From: Planctomycetota bacterium
GTDB lineage: Bacteria; Planctomycetota; UBA1135; UBA2386
Assembly: GCA_020638695.1 (NCBI GenBank)
Contig: JACKIB010000005.1
Span: 186,001 to 250,000, forward strand
Direction: 5' to 3'
DNA: 64,000 bases
In this document: piece by piece, positions 1 through 8,743 of the stretch
Layout of the letters: every line of letters begins with the position of its first letter
How positions within the stretch are numbered: position 1 is the stretch's first letter
Translations under genes and position numbers: made by a program
Notes under the pieces: generated by a model
The model's database searches: none
The model's input: the letters and a program-made list of their open reading frames with translations, nothing else
What the model was told of the DNA's origin: nothing

Positions 1-2770
1 CGAGCACGATGATGAGCCGCGGAGTCGTCGCCGATAGCGGCCGGCACCGGCCGACGGCATTGAGCTGCTGCTGCTGCTCGAAGAAACCCGCGACATCCCG
101 CGCGAGTGGGTCGAGGTGCACGTGGCACTCGCGGTGCACAGGGTGACCGCCCCACCCGCGCCACTCCTGCGCCGTGGCGTGGTAGTCGCCGGGCTCGAGC
201 GCGAGCATGCCGGCGAGCACGCGCGCCTGCGCCGCGACCTCGGCGGGCGGCAGCGCGAAGCGCGAGACCACCAGCACGTCGCGGTCAGCGAGCAGGTCGG
301 TGGACGCGTGCCCCGCCCCGTAGTGGAGGACGCCCTCGTCGTCGGCGAGTCCAGCGCGGCCGGCCTTCCTCAGCACCGCGCCGGCGGCGCCGAAGCTGTG
401 GCCGCGGTAGGTCAGTCCGCTGGTGCGGCAGCGGTCGCGGATCGCCTCGAACACGTGGCCCACATGGACCTCGTCGCGCACGCCGAAGACGCGGTCCGAC
501 ACGGCGAGCACGGTGGCCTGCGCGGGGTCGGCGTCGAGGTGCTCGCGGCGGGCGCCGAGCCCCTCGGCGAGCGTCGCCGGCATGCGGCCGACGGACAGCC
601 ACACCATGCGGCCGGCGCGGGCCCGCGTGATGAGCCCGGGTACCGGCACGGCGACGGTCACGCGGTCGCCGTCGCGCAGGATGGTGGAGCGGTGGCCGGC
701 GAGCTGCGCCTCGGCGACGTCGAGCGCGAGGCGGGTGAGGTGCGGGAGAAGCCCGTGCTCGTCGCGTGTGGCCTCCCAACTCCAGCCGGCGCGCGGCGGG
801 TGCACGCGGCCGGCGGCGATGGCATCGCGGAGCGGGCTCGCATCGACCGCCGCGGCGAGGGCGGCGTCATCGCCGCGGTGGATCGCGTCGAGCACGTCGG
901 CGACGAGGTCGGCCACGAGCACGTCGGGGATCGTCGAGGGGTCCCGGTCGAGCGCGGCACACGCGGTGCCGATGTCTGCGGCCGCGCGTGTGCGGTCCGC
1001 TGCGTCGGCGGCGGTGTGCACGTCGTCGACGGTGTGCTCGACGCGGCGCACGAGCCCGAAGTCCGCCGATCCGATGTCGTCGAGGACGAGCACCGCGGTC
1101 GCCGGCAGCGTGCGAGCGAGGTCGGGCAACTTGGCCAGCGTGGTGACAAGGAACACGGGCCGCGACTGCGACGCGCCGCGCAGGCGATCTCGCACTTGGC
1201 CGTCGTCGAAGCGGTAGCAGCCCGGCTCTGAGGTGCACACCGCGCGCAGCGTGGTGGGGCATCCACGGCACGACCAGTGACCGAGCGACGCACGGCGCTG
1301 GCGGGCGCCGAAGTCCGCGCAGCGGAACGGCTCGCCCTCGGCGTCGCTGGCCCCGAGGGCCGGCAGAATAGGCACGTGGATACCCTCGGCGAGGGCGAGG
1401 TCAGCCAGCCGGCCGACCTTCTCGCGCACCAGAGCGCGACTCGGGAGGGCGAGCACCGCGCACGCGAGCAGCCCGCACCGCATGCGCCGAAGCATGTCCA
1501 TGGCGGCGGCGGTGGTCTTGCCCGAGCCAGGGAACCCCGACAGCGCGAGTGACTGCGTGCCGGGCCGCCAGTCCGCGAGGATGGCGACAACGGTAGTCGT
1601 GGAATCATCTATCGTGCGCACGGGTGGTCGCGTGGAGTGCGGAAACGGGTCAACGCGCGCCGCGCGCCAGTGTGCGGGCTCACCGTCGCGCCACCGCCAG
1701 AGCGCGAGGTAGTCATCGAGCTCGACGTGCTCGAGCGCGGCGCCGGCGACGAGGGCGTCGTCGAGTCCCTTGCCGCGGGCCGGGTCCCAGACGGCCCACG
1801 TCACCTCGGCGCCACCGACCGCGGCGAGTCGCTGCGCGAGGTGGCGCCACTGACCGAACACCGCGCGGCGCACGTCGTCGCTGCGGTCGGGGTCGACCAG
1901 GTCCGCGAGATCGGGCGCGAGCACGATGCGCGCGGGCTGCGCGAGACGCGCGGCGGTGATTGCCTCTGCCAGGATGCGCTCGCCGAAGCTCACGCCGGGC
2001 ACTCCGAGGCACGCGTGGCCGGTGAGCCGCTGCGACTCGTTCGCCTTGCGAACCCCCTCGGTCACGTACAGCGTGCTCGCGCAATCCTGCCAGCGCAGAG
2101 GGTGGTGCAGCTGCGGCGTGCCGTGAGCTTTGGACTTCGCATCGGCGGCGCCGATGAATCGCCACCGCATCTGAAGCACCTCGCCCGCGGGGCCGAGGAC
2201 CCACTCGAGATAAGCAACCTCGGGGTCGCGGCGGGCGCGGACCAGGTAGCGCGTGTGCGGGTTCCGCGCGACGCCGGGAAGGGCATGCCCCTCGCCCGGC
2301 AGTCCGGCAAGGATGGCTCGCTCCTCGGCCCTCGTGGGCGCGATCGAGTAGGCCAGCGGGTCCCACGCCGCGCCGCGCTCGGCGAAGAAGGCGTGCACGG
2401 CATCGGAGTTCGCGAGGTCGGTCTCGGCACACCGCCGGCGGATGTGCGAGTAGGCAAGGTCGAGCACACCGTCGGTCGCGGCCGCAGGTGCTGGCTTCGC
2501 TCGCCGCGGCGCGCGCGGTGCCGGTGCAGGTCGCGGCGCGGCGTGCGGGATGAAGTACGCCTGCGTGCCGAGCGCGCCGTCGCCGAGAACGCGCCACGCT
2601 GCGGGCGCGGCCTCGGGCGATAGCGAGCGGCAGTGCAGCACCGTCCCGCCGTCGCCGGGCCGCGAGCGGCAGAGGCGGTGCGCGGCATGGCCGCGCCGGT
2701 CAGCGTAGCCGGCGGTCACGCACCCCGGGCAGGGCTGGCGCGTGTAGCGCGTCCAGCGGGCCGAGGTCAC
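1..2770 (-). CDS. Toprim-like/P-loop replication protein (3' end missing)
   Basis: The reading frame is open from a GTG at 2770 to the window edge, about 923 codons, and continues outside. The GTG overlaps the previous stop as GTGA. Near residues 14-47 there are four cysteines in a zinc-ribbon-like arrangement (CPGC, then Cys34 and Cys47). Around residues 225-335 the sequence resembles a Toprim/DUF3854-type fold: a VTEG motif, an LGVPGV segment, an APD segment and a KGLDD segment. A Walker A motif (GFPGSGKTT) lies near residue 415 and a Walker B (VLVLDD) near 563. Five cysteines lie between them, near residues 490-520. A QLNAVGRCRP segment near the end resembles helicase motif VI. I infer a primase-helicase-like replication protein of the integrated element. 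The domain names are by eye and need a profile search. Confidence 0.7.
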   Translation of the reverse strand, partial: MTSARWTRYTRQPCPGCVTAGYADRRGHAAHRLCRSRPGDGGTVLHCRSLSPEAAPAAWRVLGDGALGTQAYFIPHAAPRPAPAPRAPRRAKPAPAAATDGVLDLAYSHIRRRCAETDLANSDAVHAFFAERGAAWDPLAYSIAPTRAEERAILAGLPGEGHALPGVARNPHTRYLVRARRDPEVAYLEWVLGPAGEVLQMRWRFIGAADAKSKAHGTPQLHHPLRWQDCASTLYVTEGVRKANESQRLTGHACLGVPGVSFGERILAEAITAARLAQPARIVLAPDLADLVDPDRSDDVRRAVFGQWRHLAQRLAAVGGAEVTWAVWDPARGKGLDDALVAGAALEHVELDDYLALWRWRDGEPAHWRAARVDPFPHSTRPPVRTIDDSTTTVVAILADWRPGTQSLALSGFPGSGKTTAAAMDMLRRMRCGLLACAVLALPSRALVREKVGRLADLALAEGIHVPILPALGASDAEGEPFRCADFGARQRRASLGHWSCRGCPTTLRAVCTSEPGCYRFDDGQVRDRLRGASQSRPVFLVTTLAKLPDLARTLPATAVLVLDDIGSADFGLVRRVEHTVDDVHTAADAADRTRAAADIGTACAALDRDPSTIPDVLVADLVADVLDAIHRGDDAALAAAVDASPLRDAIAAGRVHPPRAGWSWEATRDEHGLLPHLTRLALDVAEAQLAGHRSTILRDGDRVTVAVPVPGLITRARAGRMVWLSVGRMPATLAEGLGARREHLDADPAQATVLAVSDRVFGVRDEVHVGHVFEAIRDRCRTSGLTYRGHSFGAAGAVLRKAGRAGLADDEGVLHYGAGHASTDLLADRDVLVVSRFALPPAEVAAQARVLAGMLALEPGDYHATAQEWRGWGGHPVHRECHVHLDPLARDVAGFFEQQQQLNAVGRCRPLSATTPRLIIVL

Positions 2771-3045
2771 GCGGTCCTCGGCCACCTCGGGCGAGTGCCT
2801 CCGCTGCGCGGCGGCAGGCGGCGACCAACGGGCTCGGGTGGGCGGTGCTGCGGGACGATCGCGCCGCGCTCGACCAAGTCGGCGATGTCGGCGAGAGCAC
2901 CACCGCGGAGGCGCAGGTGCGCGAGCCACGATGGCGGCGGTGTGTCGTGTGGGCTATCCTGCGCACTCACGGGCCTGCCTCCTGCTGCGGCCATCAGTGC
3001 GATCTCGCGACCCGCGCGGGCCCCACCCAGCGCGGGTCGCACCAT
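2767..3045 (-). CDS. Hypothetical protein, 92 aa
   Basis: Small gene between an unknown 129-aa gene (9 bp upstream) and the large Toprim-like gene, which it overlaps by 4 bp (GTGA). The middle of the protein contains an acidic-hydrophobic helix (ALADIADLVERGAIV) that looks genuine, while the C-terminal third is rich in Pro and Arg. An internal ATG at 2979 would give a shorter product, and neither start has a strong ribosome binding site. No family is recognised. The tight spacing suggests co-transcription with the replication-type gene. Confidence 0.5.
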   Translation of the reverse strand: MVRPALGGARAGREIALMAAAGGRPVSAQDSPHDTPPPSWLAHLRLRGGALADIADLVERGAIVPQHRPPEPVGRRLPPRSGGTRPRWPRTA

Positions 3046-3054
3046 GTACGCGGG

Positions 3055-3444
3055 TCACGTGGCCAGCCCGTGCCGGCGGAGCACGGCGTCATCGGCCTCG
3101 GTGGTGCTCGCTGCGGCCCGGCGCCGACGAGCGGGCGCGGGCGGCGCTGGGGCTGCGGACACCTCGCGCGCGGCCCGGCGGGCCGCATCGACGGCCAGCC
3201 AATGCTCCACCAGCCACCGCGCGCAGGACATCTGCGTACGGCCCACGCACACGGTGCGCAGAGTCACGCCGAGGACGCCGCGGCGTGCGTGCCGCAGTAG
3301 CAGGGACCGATGCGGGCGGCGACCGGTCAGCCGCTCCATCACGGCCGGGCCGTCAGACAGGAGCGGCCATAGCCGGTCGCGGTCGGCCTCGGGGAGAGCA
3401 AGAAGTAGCGCGTCTGCGCGCGGTGTCGTGTCCATGGCGCACAC
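3055..3444 (-). CDS. Hypothetical protein, 129 aa
   Basis: Unrecognised element gene. The N-terminal half has ordinary globular composition (ALLLALPEADRDRLWPLL) and a basic middle (TGRRPHRSLLLRHARRG). The C-terminal part carries an Ala/Pro-rich linker and a basic tail. It lies 69 bp downstream of the 336-aa gene and 9 bp before the 92-aa gene, so all are probably one transcript. The basic character could suit a DNA-binding accessory protein, but no helix-turn-helix is clear and the function is not assigned. Confidence 0.6.
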   Translation of the reverse strand: MCAMDTTPRADALLLALPEADRDRLWPLLSDGPAVMERLTGRRPHRSLLLRHARRGVLGVTLRTVCVGRTQMSCARWLVEHWLAVDAARRAAREVSAAPAPPAPARRRRAAASTTEADDAVLRRHGLAT

Positions 3445-3513
3445 GGTGCACGGGTGTGCGCGCCATGCACGTCGGCGCCGATCGGCACCTCGTCGGCGCC
3501 GACGCCGGATGGA

Positions 3514-4524
3514 CTACAGCAGCAGCGGCGGCGGCACTGGCCTGCCCTTGTCGATGAGCCACTGTCGCACCCACCGCTCGAACTCGACCACGTCCAGCAG
3601 CACGCCACCCGTCTCCTCGTCGTAGCGCCACGCGTAGGGCGACGGTTTGGGCTCCCGCTCGCCCTTGCGGCGGCGGGGCTGCCGCCAGGAGTCCTCTGTT
3701 CCCCGGCTCACGCCGTAGTAGTCGATTGCCTCGATGCGGCGGAGGTAGCGCCGGCCGTCCCGCTCCACAGTCTTGGACCTCTCGCCCTTCGCGGCCGCGC
3801 CCTCGCCCCCTCCCTCCGCGGCGCCCTCGATGTCTCGCAGCACCCGCACCTCCTCTCGCGCTGACGCCCAGCAGTCCCGGCACCCGGTCGGGCAGGTCGC
3901 CAGGTAGGCCAGGCTCGGCGCTGCGTCCGAAGGCGCCGGGGCATCCATCGCAAGGGCCGCGGCACAGTCTTGTTCGCCACACGTCTGCCCCGGCAGCGGC
4001 TGCCGCAACGTGGCCAGATCCTTTGCGCGCACCAGGCGGTCGACGATCTCCTGCTCGACTCCCGACAGTAGCACACACAGCTTTCGACGCTGCACGCGCG
4101 CATGAGCCTCTCGCACCGGTCGCCGGCTCGACGCCTCGGGAGACCCCGGCCACCAGTGATCGAGCACGTCGTCTATGGCGCGGAGCCGGTCACCCCATCT
4201 CATCGTTGGCATGCCCGCTATGAGATCGCCGCGCAGCATTCTCTCCACCTCGCGCTCGCCGTCGCCCGTGAGGTGTACCGTGCCGTCGATACACCGCGCG
4301 TTGCCGTTCGCCACCATCCGCGCGACGATCTCGTCGACCGGCGCATCGGCATGCCGGCGGCGCAGCTCGTCGAGCGCCAGCGTCTCCGATTCATATATCG
4401 ACAGGGCGAGCTTGTTGGCGCGGTGCGCGTGGAGCACCAGCCACCCCTGCTCGCTGCGCGCCTGAGCCTCGGCCTTCTCTGCCTTCTTCTGCGCCGGTTC
4501 CGGCGCGCTTGCTTCTTCGCTCAT
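3514..4524 (-). CDS. Hypothetical element protein, 336 aa
   Basis: Start ATG at 4524 is preceded by an AGGAG sequence about 15 nt upstream. The N-terminus is an acidic/Lys-Ala helix (MSEEASAPEPAQKKAEKAEA). A cysteine-rich stretch in the middle (CGEQDCAAAL, then CPTGCRDC) could bind a metal. The C-terminal region is basic (RQPRRRKGEREPKPSP) followed by a predicted helix ending in PPPLLL. It is encoded next to the integrase with a 113-bp gap. The C-terminal 'YGVSRGTEDSWR' part could be a small DNA-recognition unit like those in excision or terminase-small proteins, but this is weak, and no family is claimed. Confidence 0.7.
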   Translation of the reverse strand: MSEEASAPEPAQKKAEKAEAQARSEQGWLVLHAHRANKLALSIYESETLALDELRRRHADAPVDEIVARMVANGNARCIDGTVHLTGDGEREVERMLRGDLIAGMPTMRWGDRLRAIDDVLDHWWPGSPEASSRRPVREAHARVQRRKLCVLLSGVEQEIVDRLVRAKDLATLRQPLPGQTCGEQDCAAALAMDAPAPSDAAPSLAYLATCPTGCRDCWASAREEVRVLRDIEGAAEGGGEGAAAKGERSKTVERDGRRYLRRIEAIDYYGVSRGTEDSWRQPRRRKGEREPKPSPYAWRYDEETGGVLLDVVEFERWVRQWLIDKGRPVPPPLLL

Positions 4525-4637
4525 ATCACCGCCTGCTCCTGCCGGTCGCAGTGTGAAAGAGCGGGCTGGCGCGGCACCGGCGGTTCACGCCGCGCCCGGG
4601 CCAGGTGTACGGCCTGGCCCGTTGCCCGCTCGGTATC

Positions 4638-5939
4638 CTACCCCATGTCCGCCGCTGCGCGCCGCGCGAGTTCGCGCTCCGCGTGTTGGCTATAACCTTC
4701 CGTCATCAGGGCGCTCGCGTGCCCGCCCACGGCCTTGGCCACCTCCAGTCCCTGGGCGAGCCGGATGCGCGTCAGCGCCGCATGCCGGAGTTGGTACGGC
4801 GTCCACACCGGCAGCATCGGTAGTGACGGTTGGTGACCTTCGGCGTTCTTGGCCTTGCGCTCGCGGTTTGCCCGGCCCACGGCCCGCTCGATCGCTCTGC
4901 GCAGCACCCCTGCCGTGTAGCGATCGGCGAACTCGCGCGGCTCCCGGCGGCCTCGCTCCCGCTCATACCGCTGTTCGTGCGACGCCCATAACGGCGTCTT
5001 CCTTGCTGCGCGAGCCTCGGCCTGGTGCTCCGCCATGGCCGCCGCTGGCGAAAACAGAGGGCGATCCGCGTGTGGCTTGGGAACCCGATCAAGGAACGGG
5101 CGCAGGACCGCCTGCGCATTTGGCCCGAATCCGAGTTCACGCACCTTACCCTTCCGCGCTGTCTTGTGCTCCCGTAGCGAGGCTACCCACACGTCGCCGC
5201 TTCGGTCGATGTCGGCGGGTCGCAGGCCGAACACCTCGCTTGGCCGAGCGCCCGTCCACCATAACAGCTCGACCAGCGCCGCGGCGACCGGGTGAAGGTG
5301 TTCCAGCGTCTCCCGCACCACCTCCTCAGCCACCGGGCCCCTTGTCCGCCCTTCCCTCACTCCGTACTCCCCGCGCCGCAGGTGATCCACCGCCGCGAGG
5401 CCATGCGCGACGGTTGCCGGAACCAGCTCTTCCGAGGTCGCCCACCGGAACGCCTGCCGCATCACCTGGACGCGCGCATTGATCTCGCTCCGGCAGAGGC
5501 GGCCGCTCGCGATCATCGCGTGACGCACACCTTTCAGCTTGAGTGGCGAGAACCCGGCGGCGGGGTCACCGCCATGCAAGCGCAGCAGCGGCTCCAGTGA
5601 GTACGTCAGCCGAGGACCGTTGTTGCGGAGCCACTGCTCGTCGTACTTGGTTTCGAGGTGGGCCAGGAAGCGCGCGACCATCCCCTTCACCGTCAGCCCC
5701 TGATCAAGCGGCGCCTCGGGCTGCCGGCCGCGGGCGAGCCACTGCGCGAGATGCGCCTCGAAGCGGCGGGCGGTGTCCGGATCGTCAGCCTTCCCGAACC
5801 ACACCTCCACGCCGCTGAACGTGGCGTAGCACCGCCCGCTCCTCTTGTGTGCGCGCAGCTCCGGGAGCCGCCTCCCCGGCGCCTTGGCCGACTGCTTCGC
5901 CGTTCGCTTGCTCTCGTTGCTCCGCCTGTTCTTCTTCAT
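4638..5939 (-). CDS. Tyrosine recombinase / integrase
   Basis: 433-aa phage-type integrase that would catalyse site-specific integration and excision. Catalytic residues visible in order: Arg232 in TGARPSEV, Lys259 in EHKT, Arg385 in YQLRH, His407 in VGGHAS and nucleophile Tyr416 in EGYSQ. The usual His three residues before the second Arg is Tyr382 here, a substitution tolerated in some family members. An N-terminal Arg/Lys-rich region (1-25) and a SAM-like core-binding domain (about 80-185) precede the catalytic domain. The gene starts 114 bp from the tRNA-Ala 3' end and reads away from it, so the attachment site is almost certainly the tRNA 3' portion. A 21-bp palindrome lies in the gap and could be an arm-type or regulatory site. 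Confidence 0.93.
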   Translation of the reverse strand: MKKNRRSNESKRTAKQSAKAPGRRLPELRAHKRSGRCYATFSGVEVWFGKADDPDTARRFEAHLAQWLARGRQPEAPLDQGLTVKGMVARFLAHLETKYDEQWLRNNGPRLTYSLEPLLRLHGGDPAAGFSPLKLKGVRHAMIASGRLCRSEINARVQVMRQAFRWATSEELVPATVAHGLAAVDHLRRGEYGVREGRTRGPVAEEVVRETLEHLHPVAAALVELLWWTGARPSEVFGLRPADIDRSGDVWVASLREHKTARKGKVRELGFGPNAQAVLRPFLDRVPKPHADRPLFSPAAAMAEHQAEARAARKTPLWASHEQRYERERGRREPREFADRYTAGVLRRAIERAVGRANRERKAKNAEGHQPSLPMLPVWTPYQLRHAALTRIRLAQGLEVAKAVGGHASALMTEGYSQHAERELARRAAADMG

Positions 5940-5961
5940 CGCGTCAACCTCGGTTGTGGGA

Positions 5962-5982
5962 AATCCCGGACTGTCCGGGATT
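5962..5982. promoter_or_regulatory. Perfect palindrome between integrase and tRNA
   Basis: Two 10-base arms (AATCCCGGAC and its complement) flank one central T, 22 bp upstream of the integrase start. The arms are perfect. The position between the integrase and the attachment tRNA suggests an operator for the int gene or an arm site for the recombinase or an excision factor. The function is inferred from position only. Confidence 0.6.
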
Positions 5983-6052
5983 CTCCGCCAGGCTGTCGCG
6001 CTGCTCGCCGGAGCAGGTTCGCGCTAACTGCGCGATCGACGGTCGGTTGTGG

Positions 6053-6128
6053 TGGTGGAGTGTAGGAGAGTCGAACTCCTGACCTCTACAATGCCATTGT
6101 AGCGCTCTACCAACTGAGCTAACACCCC
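6053..6128 (-). tRNA. tRNA-Ala (GGC)
   Basis: 76 nt with encoded CCA. The acceptor stem pairs GGGGTGT with ACACTCC and contains the G3-U70 wobble pair that identifies alanine tRNAs. The anticodon stem CTACA/TGTAG encloses the loop ATGGCAT, giving anticodon GGC. The T arm is AGGAG/CTCCT. It is the integration site of the element to its left. Confidence 0.97.
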
Positions 6129-6172
6129 ACGAGGGCCCCCGCGTCCGCCCACGCGACCGCCGGGGGTCGAGG

Positions 6173-6200
6173 ACTCTACCGACGGTGAAGATCCGTTCAA
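6173..6200 (-). promoter_or_regulatory. Sigma-70-type promoter of tRNA-Ala
   Basis: On the minus strand TTGAAC and TAGAGT are separated by 16 bp, placing a start site about 40 nt before the tRNA. The same TTGnnn-16-TAGnnT pattern recurs at 21001 and 34355 in this window. Confidence 0.6.
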
Positions 6201-6413
6201 GGCCTCACCGCACAGATCCACGCGAACGCTGCCGGCGCGGAACTCGCCTCGCCACTGGCATCGCGGGCCGTTCTCCACTAGACTCTCCACAGCACCTGCA
6301 CGGTCAGCACGGGTCGTGGCGATCCGCGCCGCGGGTGCACAAGTGGCGAATCCTGCGCGCTCTGGGCCCTCGTGCCGAGCGGGCACACCTCATCCCCTAG
6401 GGAGACAACACCC

Positions 6414-7211
6414 GTGGTCAAGAAGAGCACGATCCTCGAGAAGTTCGTCGGCCGTTTTCGGTCGGGGCCCGTCCGCGTCGCGTCGGACCGGACCGAGACG
6501 GTCGAACCGGTGGAGGCCGACGAACCGGTCGCCGAGAGCCGCCTTCCGGTTCAGCACATTCCGGAGGAGATCAACCCGCGGTCGCGGCGCAGGCTGTCGC
6601 CAGCGGAAGACCTGTCGATGGCGATCAACGAGAGCTTCACGGAGCTCAGCAGCTTGATGCGTGGCGTGCAGGTCCGGATGGAGGACCAGGGAACGCGCCT
6701 GTCGAAGATGGGCGAGGACATGCACAAGCTGCCCGTGGTGGCCGAGGCGCAGCTCGTGGTGCTGCGGCGGCTGGCCGACCAGCTGGACAAGCAGCAGGAG
6801 ATGCAGGGCACGATGGTGCGCGCGTTCGGCGATTTGCCGGAAGTGATGAAGGGGGTGCAGCGGTCGCTGGAGCGGTCCGCGGCGACCGACGACCGTACTG
6901 CGTCCACGCTGTCCGAGTTCAAGCAGACGATGGCGCGCATCCAGGGCACGATGGGTGAGATGGTCGATGCGGCCAAGCAGCAGGCGCAGGCCGCGGGCTC
7001 GCTGGCGAACGGTCAGGCAGCCACCGTCAAGCAGCTCGAGACGTCGACCCAGGGTGGCCTGGAGGCGCTGCGCTGGGCGCAAGAGGACCAGGCCAATCGC
7101 CTGGCGAAGATGGTGGGTGAGGGTTCGCGGTGGAACCGCGCGGTGTTGGTGATGCTCGTGCTGAGTTTCGCGGCCCTGGTCGCGATCTTCGGCGCGGTGA
7201 TCAGCCGCTGA
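6414..7211 (+). CDS. Tail-anchored coiled-coil membrane protein
   Basis: 265 aa from GTG 6414, chosen because AGGGAG lies 9 nt upstream; an in-frame ATG at 6372 has no such site. The first 60 residues are charged and probably disordered. Residues about 75-225 are long amphipathic helix with Gln, Glu, Met and Leu heptads, so a coiled coil. The last 25 residues are a single membrane segment (VLVMLVLSFAALVAIFGAV) ending in SR. This is a cytoplasmic rod anchored at its C-terminus. No family is recognised. It stands alone, 213 bp after the tRNA-Ala promoter, just outside the integrated element. Confidence 0.8.
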   Translation: MVKKSTILEKFVGRFRSGPVRVASDRTETVEPVEADEPVAESRLPVQHIPEEINPRSRRRLSPAEDLSMAINESFTELSSLMRGVQVRMEDQGTRLSKMGEDMHKLPVVAEAQLVVLRRLADQLDKQQEMQGTMVRAFGDLPEVMKGVQRSLERSAATDDRTASTLSEFKQTMARIQGTMGEMVDAAKQQAQAAGSLANGQAATVKQLETSTQGGLEALRWAQEDQANRLAKMVGEGSRWNRAVLVMLVLSFAALVAIFGAVISR

Positions 7212-7707
7212 CCCTGACCACCACGAAAGAGCTGCCGCGATCGAGTCATCGCCGGTGGCTTCGTCGGCTGTCAGGCGTGTTCCTCGGCTGGGATGCGTCG
7301 CGTCTCCGGTTGGAGCTGGCCTGGCGCCTGTGCCGCAGCGGCCGCCCACGTTCTCGCTGCGCTGCTCAGCGCGAGCTGGCTTCGTCGTCGGCGTAGCAGG
7401 TGCAGGCCGTCGAGTCATGACAGTCGCTCGCACGGACTGCGAAGACACGGAAGAGGCGCTGAGGGGCAGATGCGGAGCGAAGGGTCGCGGTCCTGACGAC
7501 CTCCGTGTCGAGGTTCGGTGATCCTCGCTTGCCCAGTGGGGCCCGCGCTCGGTGGGCGTGGATATCTGCGCGAGCCGAGGCGCACGGCTTTTTGCTCGCG
7601 ACGTGCAGGTCCGGCTCGTTCGATTGCGCCAGTGGCGGCGCGCTGCTCGTCCCACCCGCCAGACTTTCAGCAACCCGCGTTGACCCGTTCCGCGCACAAT
7701 CGCCTCG
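7212..7707 (+). other. Non-coding gap with a decayed B-type repeat
   Basis: No convincing gene in about 500 bp. Around 7228-7280 the sequence (GAGCTGCCGCGATCG, then GGTGGCTTCGTCGG, then TGTCAG) matches the conserved left half of the B repeats at 8332 and 14775 with several changes, so this looks like an old copy. Confidence 0.45.
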
Positions 7708-8331
7708 ATGTCCGACCCTCGCCGCCTCTACCTCGTTCGGCACGGCGAGACAGCCGGCGAGTCCTCGATCCGCTTCCACGGCCGCAACGACGTGCCGTTG
7801 TCGGATCTCGGGCGGCGGCAGATCCGGCGCTTGGCACCACTGCTGCGCGAGGTGCGGTTCGCGGCGGTGGTCCATTCCCCGCTGTGCCGCGCGGCCGAGT
7901 CGGCGCGGATCCTGATCGAGGGGTTGGCGCGTCGACCGGACGTCGTCGAAGTGGCGCCGGGGCTGACGGAGATCGACTTCGGTGAGATGGAGGGGTTGAC
8001 CGATGCGGAGATCGCAGCGCGTCGACCGGATTGGCATGCGGAGTGGAAGGCCGGCCGGGCGAATGGGTTTCCCGGGGGCGAGCCGTTCGCCGAGTTCGCG
8101 CGGCGGATCGAGGGTGCCTTCGCCGAGTTGTTGGCGCGGCATCCGCACGGCGACGTGTTGGTGGTCGGGCACAAGGGCACCATCAAGCGGGGGGTCCGTT
8201 GGCTGGTGCCGGTGGGACACGAGCAGGACGAGTGGGCGGACCTTGCGCTCGGTAGCGTGTCGGTGGTGGCGTGTGGCGATCCGCGGCTCCTGGAGCTCTG
8301 GAGCGTCGTTCCGCCTACCGATTCGGGATAG
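7708..8331 (+). CDS. Histidine phosphatase family protein
   Basis: 207 aa of the phosphoglycerate-mutase-like superfamily. The catalytic RHG motif is at residues 11-13 (LVRHGET, phospho-accepting His12). The later catalytic Glu lies in DFGEMEGL and the second conserved His in VVGHKGTIK. The family includes cobalamin-pathway phosphatases, 2,3-bisphosphoglycerate-dependent mutases and nucleotide or sugar phosphatases. The short length and the DFGEMEG segment suit an alpha-ribazole/PhoE-type phosphatase more than a glycolytic mutase, but the substrate cannot be read from sequence. It is monocistronic, followed by B and A repeats. Confidence 0.9.
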   Translation: MSDPRRLYLVRHGETAGESSIRFHGRNDVPLSDLGRRQIRRLAPLLREVRFAAVVHSPLCRAAESARILIEGLARRPDVVEVAPGLTEIDFGEMEGLTDAEIAARRPDWHAEWKAGRANGFPGGEPFAEFARRIEGAFAELLARHPHGDVLVVGHKGTIKRGVRWLVPVGHEQDEWADLALGSVSVVACGDPRLLELWSVVPPTDSG

Positions 8332-8507
8332 CCAGGACCACTCGTGACCGAGCTGCTGCGCTCACGCAAGGTCGCGGCTGGCTCCGTCGAACGTCAGGGC
8401 CCGGTCTTCGACGAGAATGCGCCCCGCCTCCCGGGGCAGAACGTGCTGTTCTCCTCGCCATCGACGTCCTCGTGCGGTTTCGCGACACTGCTCACGAATC
8501 GTCCGGG
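8332..8507 (+). repeat. B-type dispersed repeat, copy 1
   Basis: About 175 bp starting just after the phosphatase stop. It carries the family's conserved GTGACCGAGCTGCTGCG, then CGCAAGGTCGCGGCTGGC, a central hairpin-forming CCCCGCCTCCCGGGGCAG and the closing half GCTCACGAATCGTCCGGG. It abuts an A repeat directly, as does the copy at 14775. Confidence 0.8.
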
Positions 8508-8654
8508 CTTGGGGTCTGCGCCACAGAATGACCCCCACGCGGTCACCCCCGACAACCTCGCCGAATCCACCAATTCGCCGGCGTCCACGGGGCGGCGCAC
8601 TGCGCCAGAATCCACGAGTGTCCTGATTCGCCCTTCCGTCGCGCGGACTCCTGG
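8508..8654 (-). repeat. A-type repeat (MITE-like), diverged copy
   Basis: 147-bp diverged and slightly shortened copy of the 168-bp family. The left end CTTGGGGTCTGCGCCACAG and right end CGCGGACTCCTGG match the 21-bp terminal repeats with several changes, and the core CCTCGCCGAATCCACCAATT is intact. Orientation is as in the copy at 36972. Confidence 0.8.
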
Positions 8655-8743
8655 CCAGACGCGAGCGCAGTGCCCGCGGTGGAGTCGGGCGCGCGGTTCG
8701 GTACACTCCGCGACCCAACCCACGCGCCGCGCCCCTGCTCACC

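Larger units (their letters stand above)
1..6052. mobile_element. Integrated genetic element at tRNA-Ala (right end only)
   Basis: A tyrosine recombinase gene lies next to the 3' end of a tRNA-Ala gene, and every gene from there to the left window edge is on the minus strand: two unknown proteins, a small basic protein and a large Toprim-like/P-loop protein. This is the usual layout of a tRNA-integrated phage, satellite or genomic island. The tRNA is intact, so the element supplies or preserves its 3' end. The left end and second attachment site are outside the window, so size and type are unknown. No structural phage gene is visible. Confidence 0.75.

Noticed and set aside
1637..2623. Plus-strand 328-codon frame in the integrated element
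   Set aside because: Antisense to the Toprim-like gene, whose frame was checked codon by codon through this stretch and has no stop and the expected motifs.
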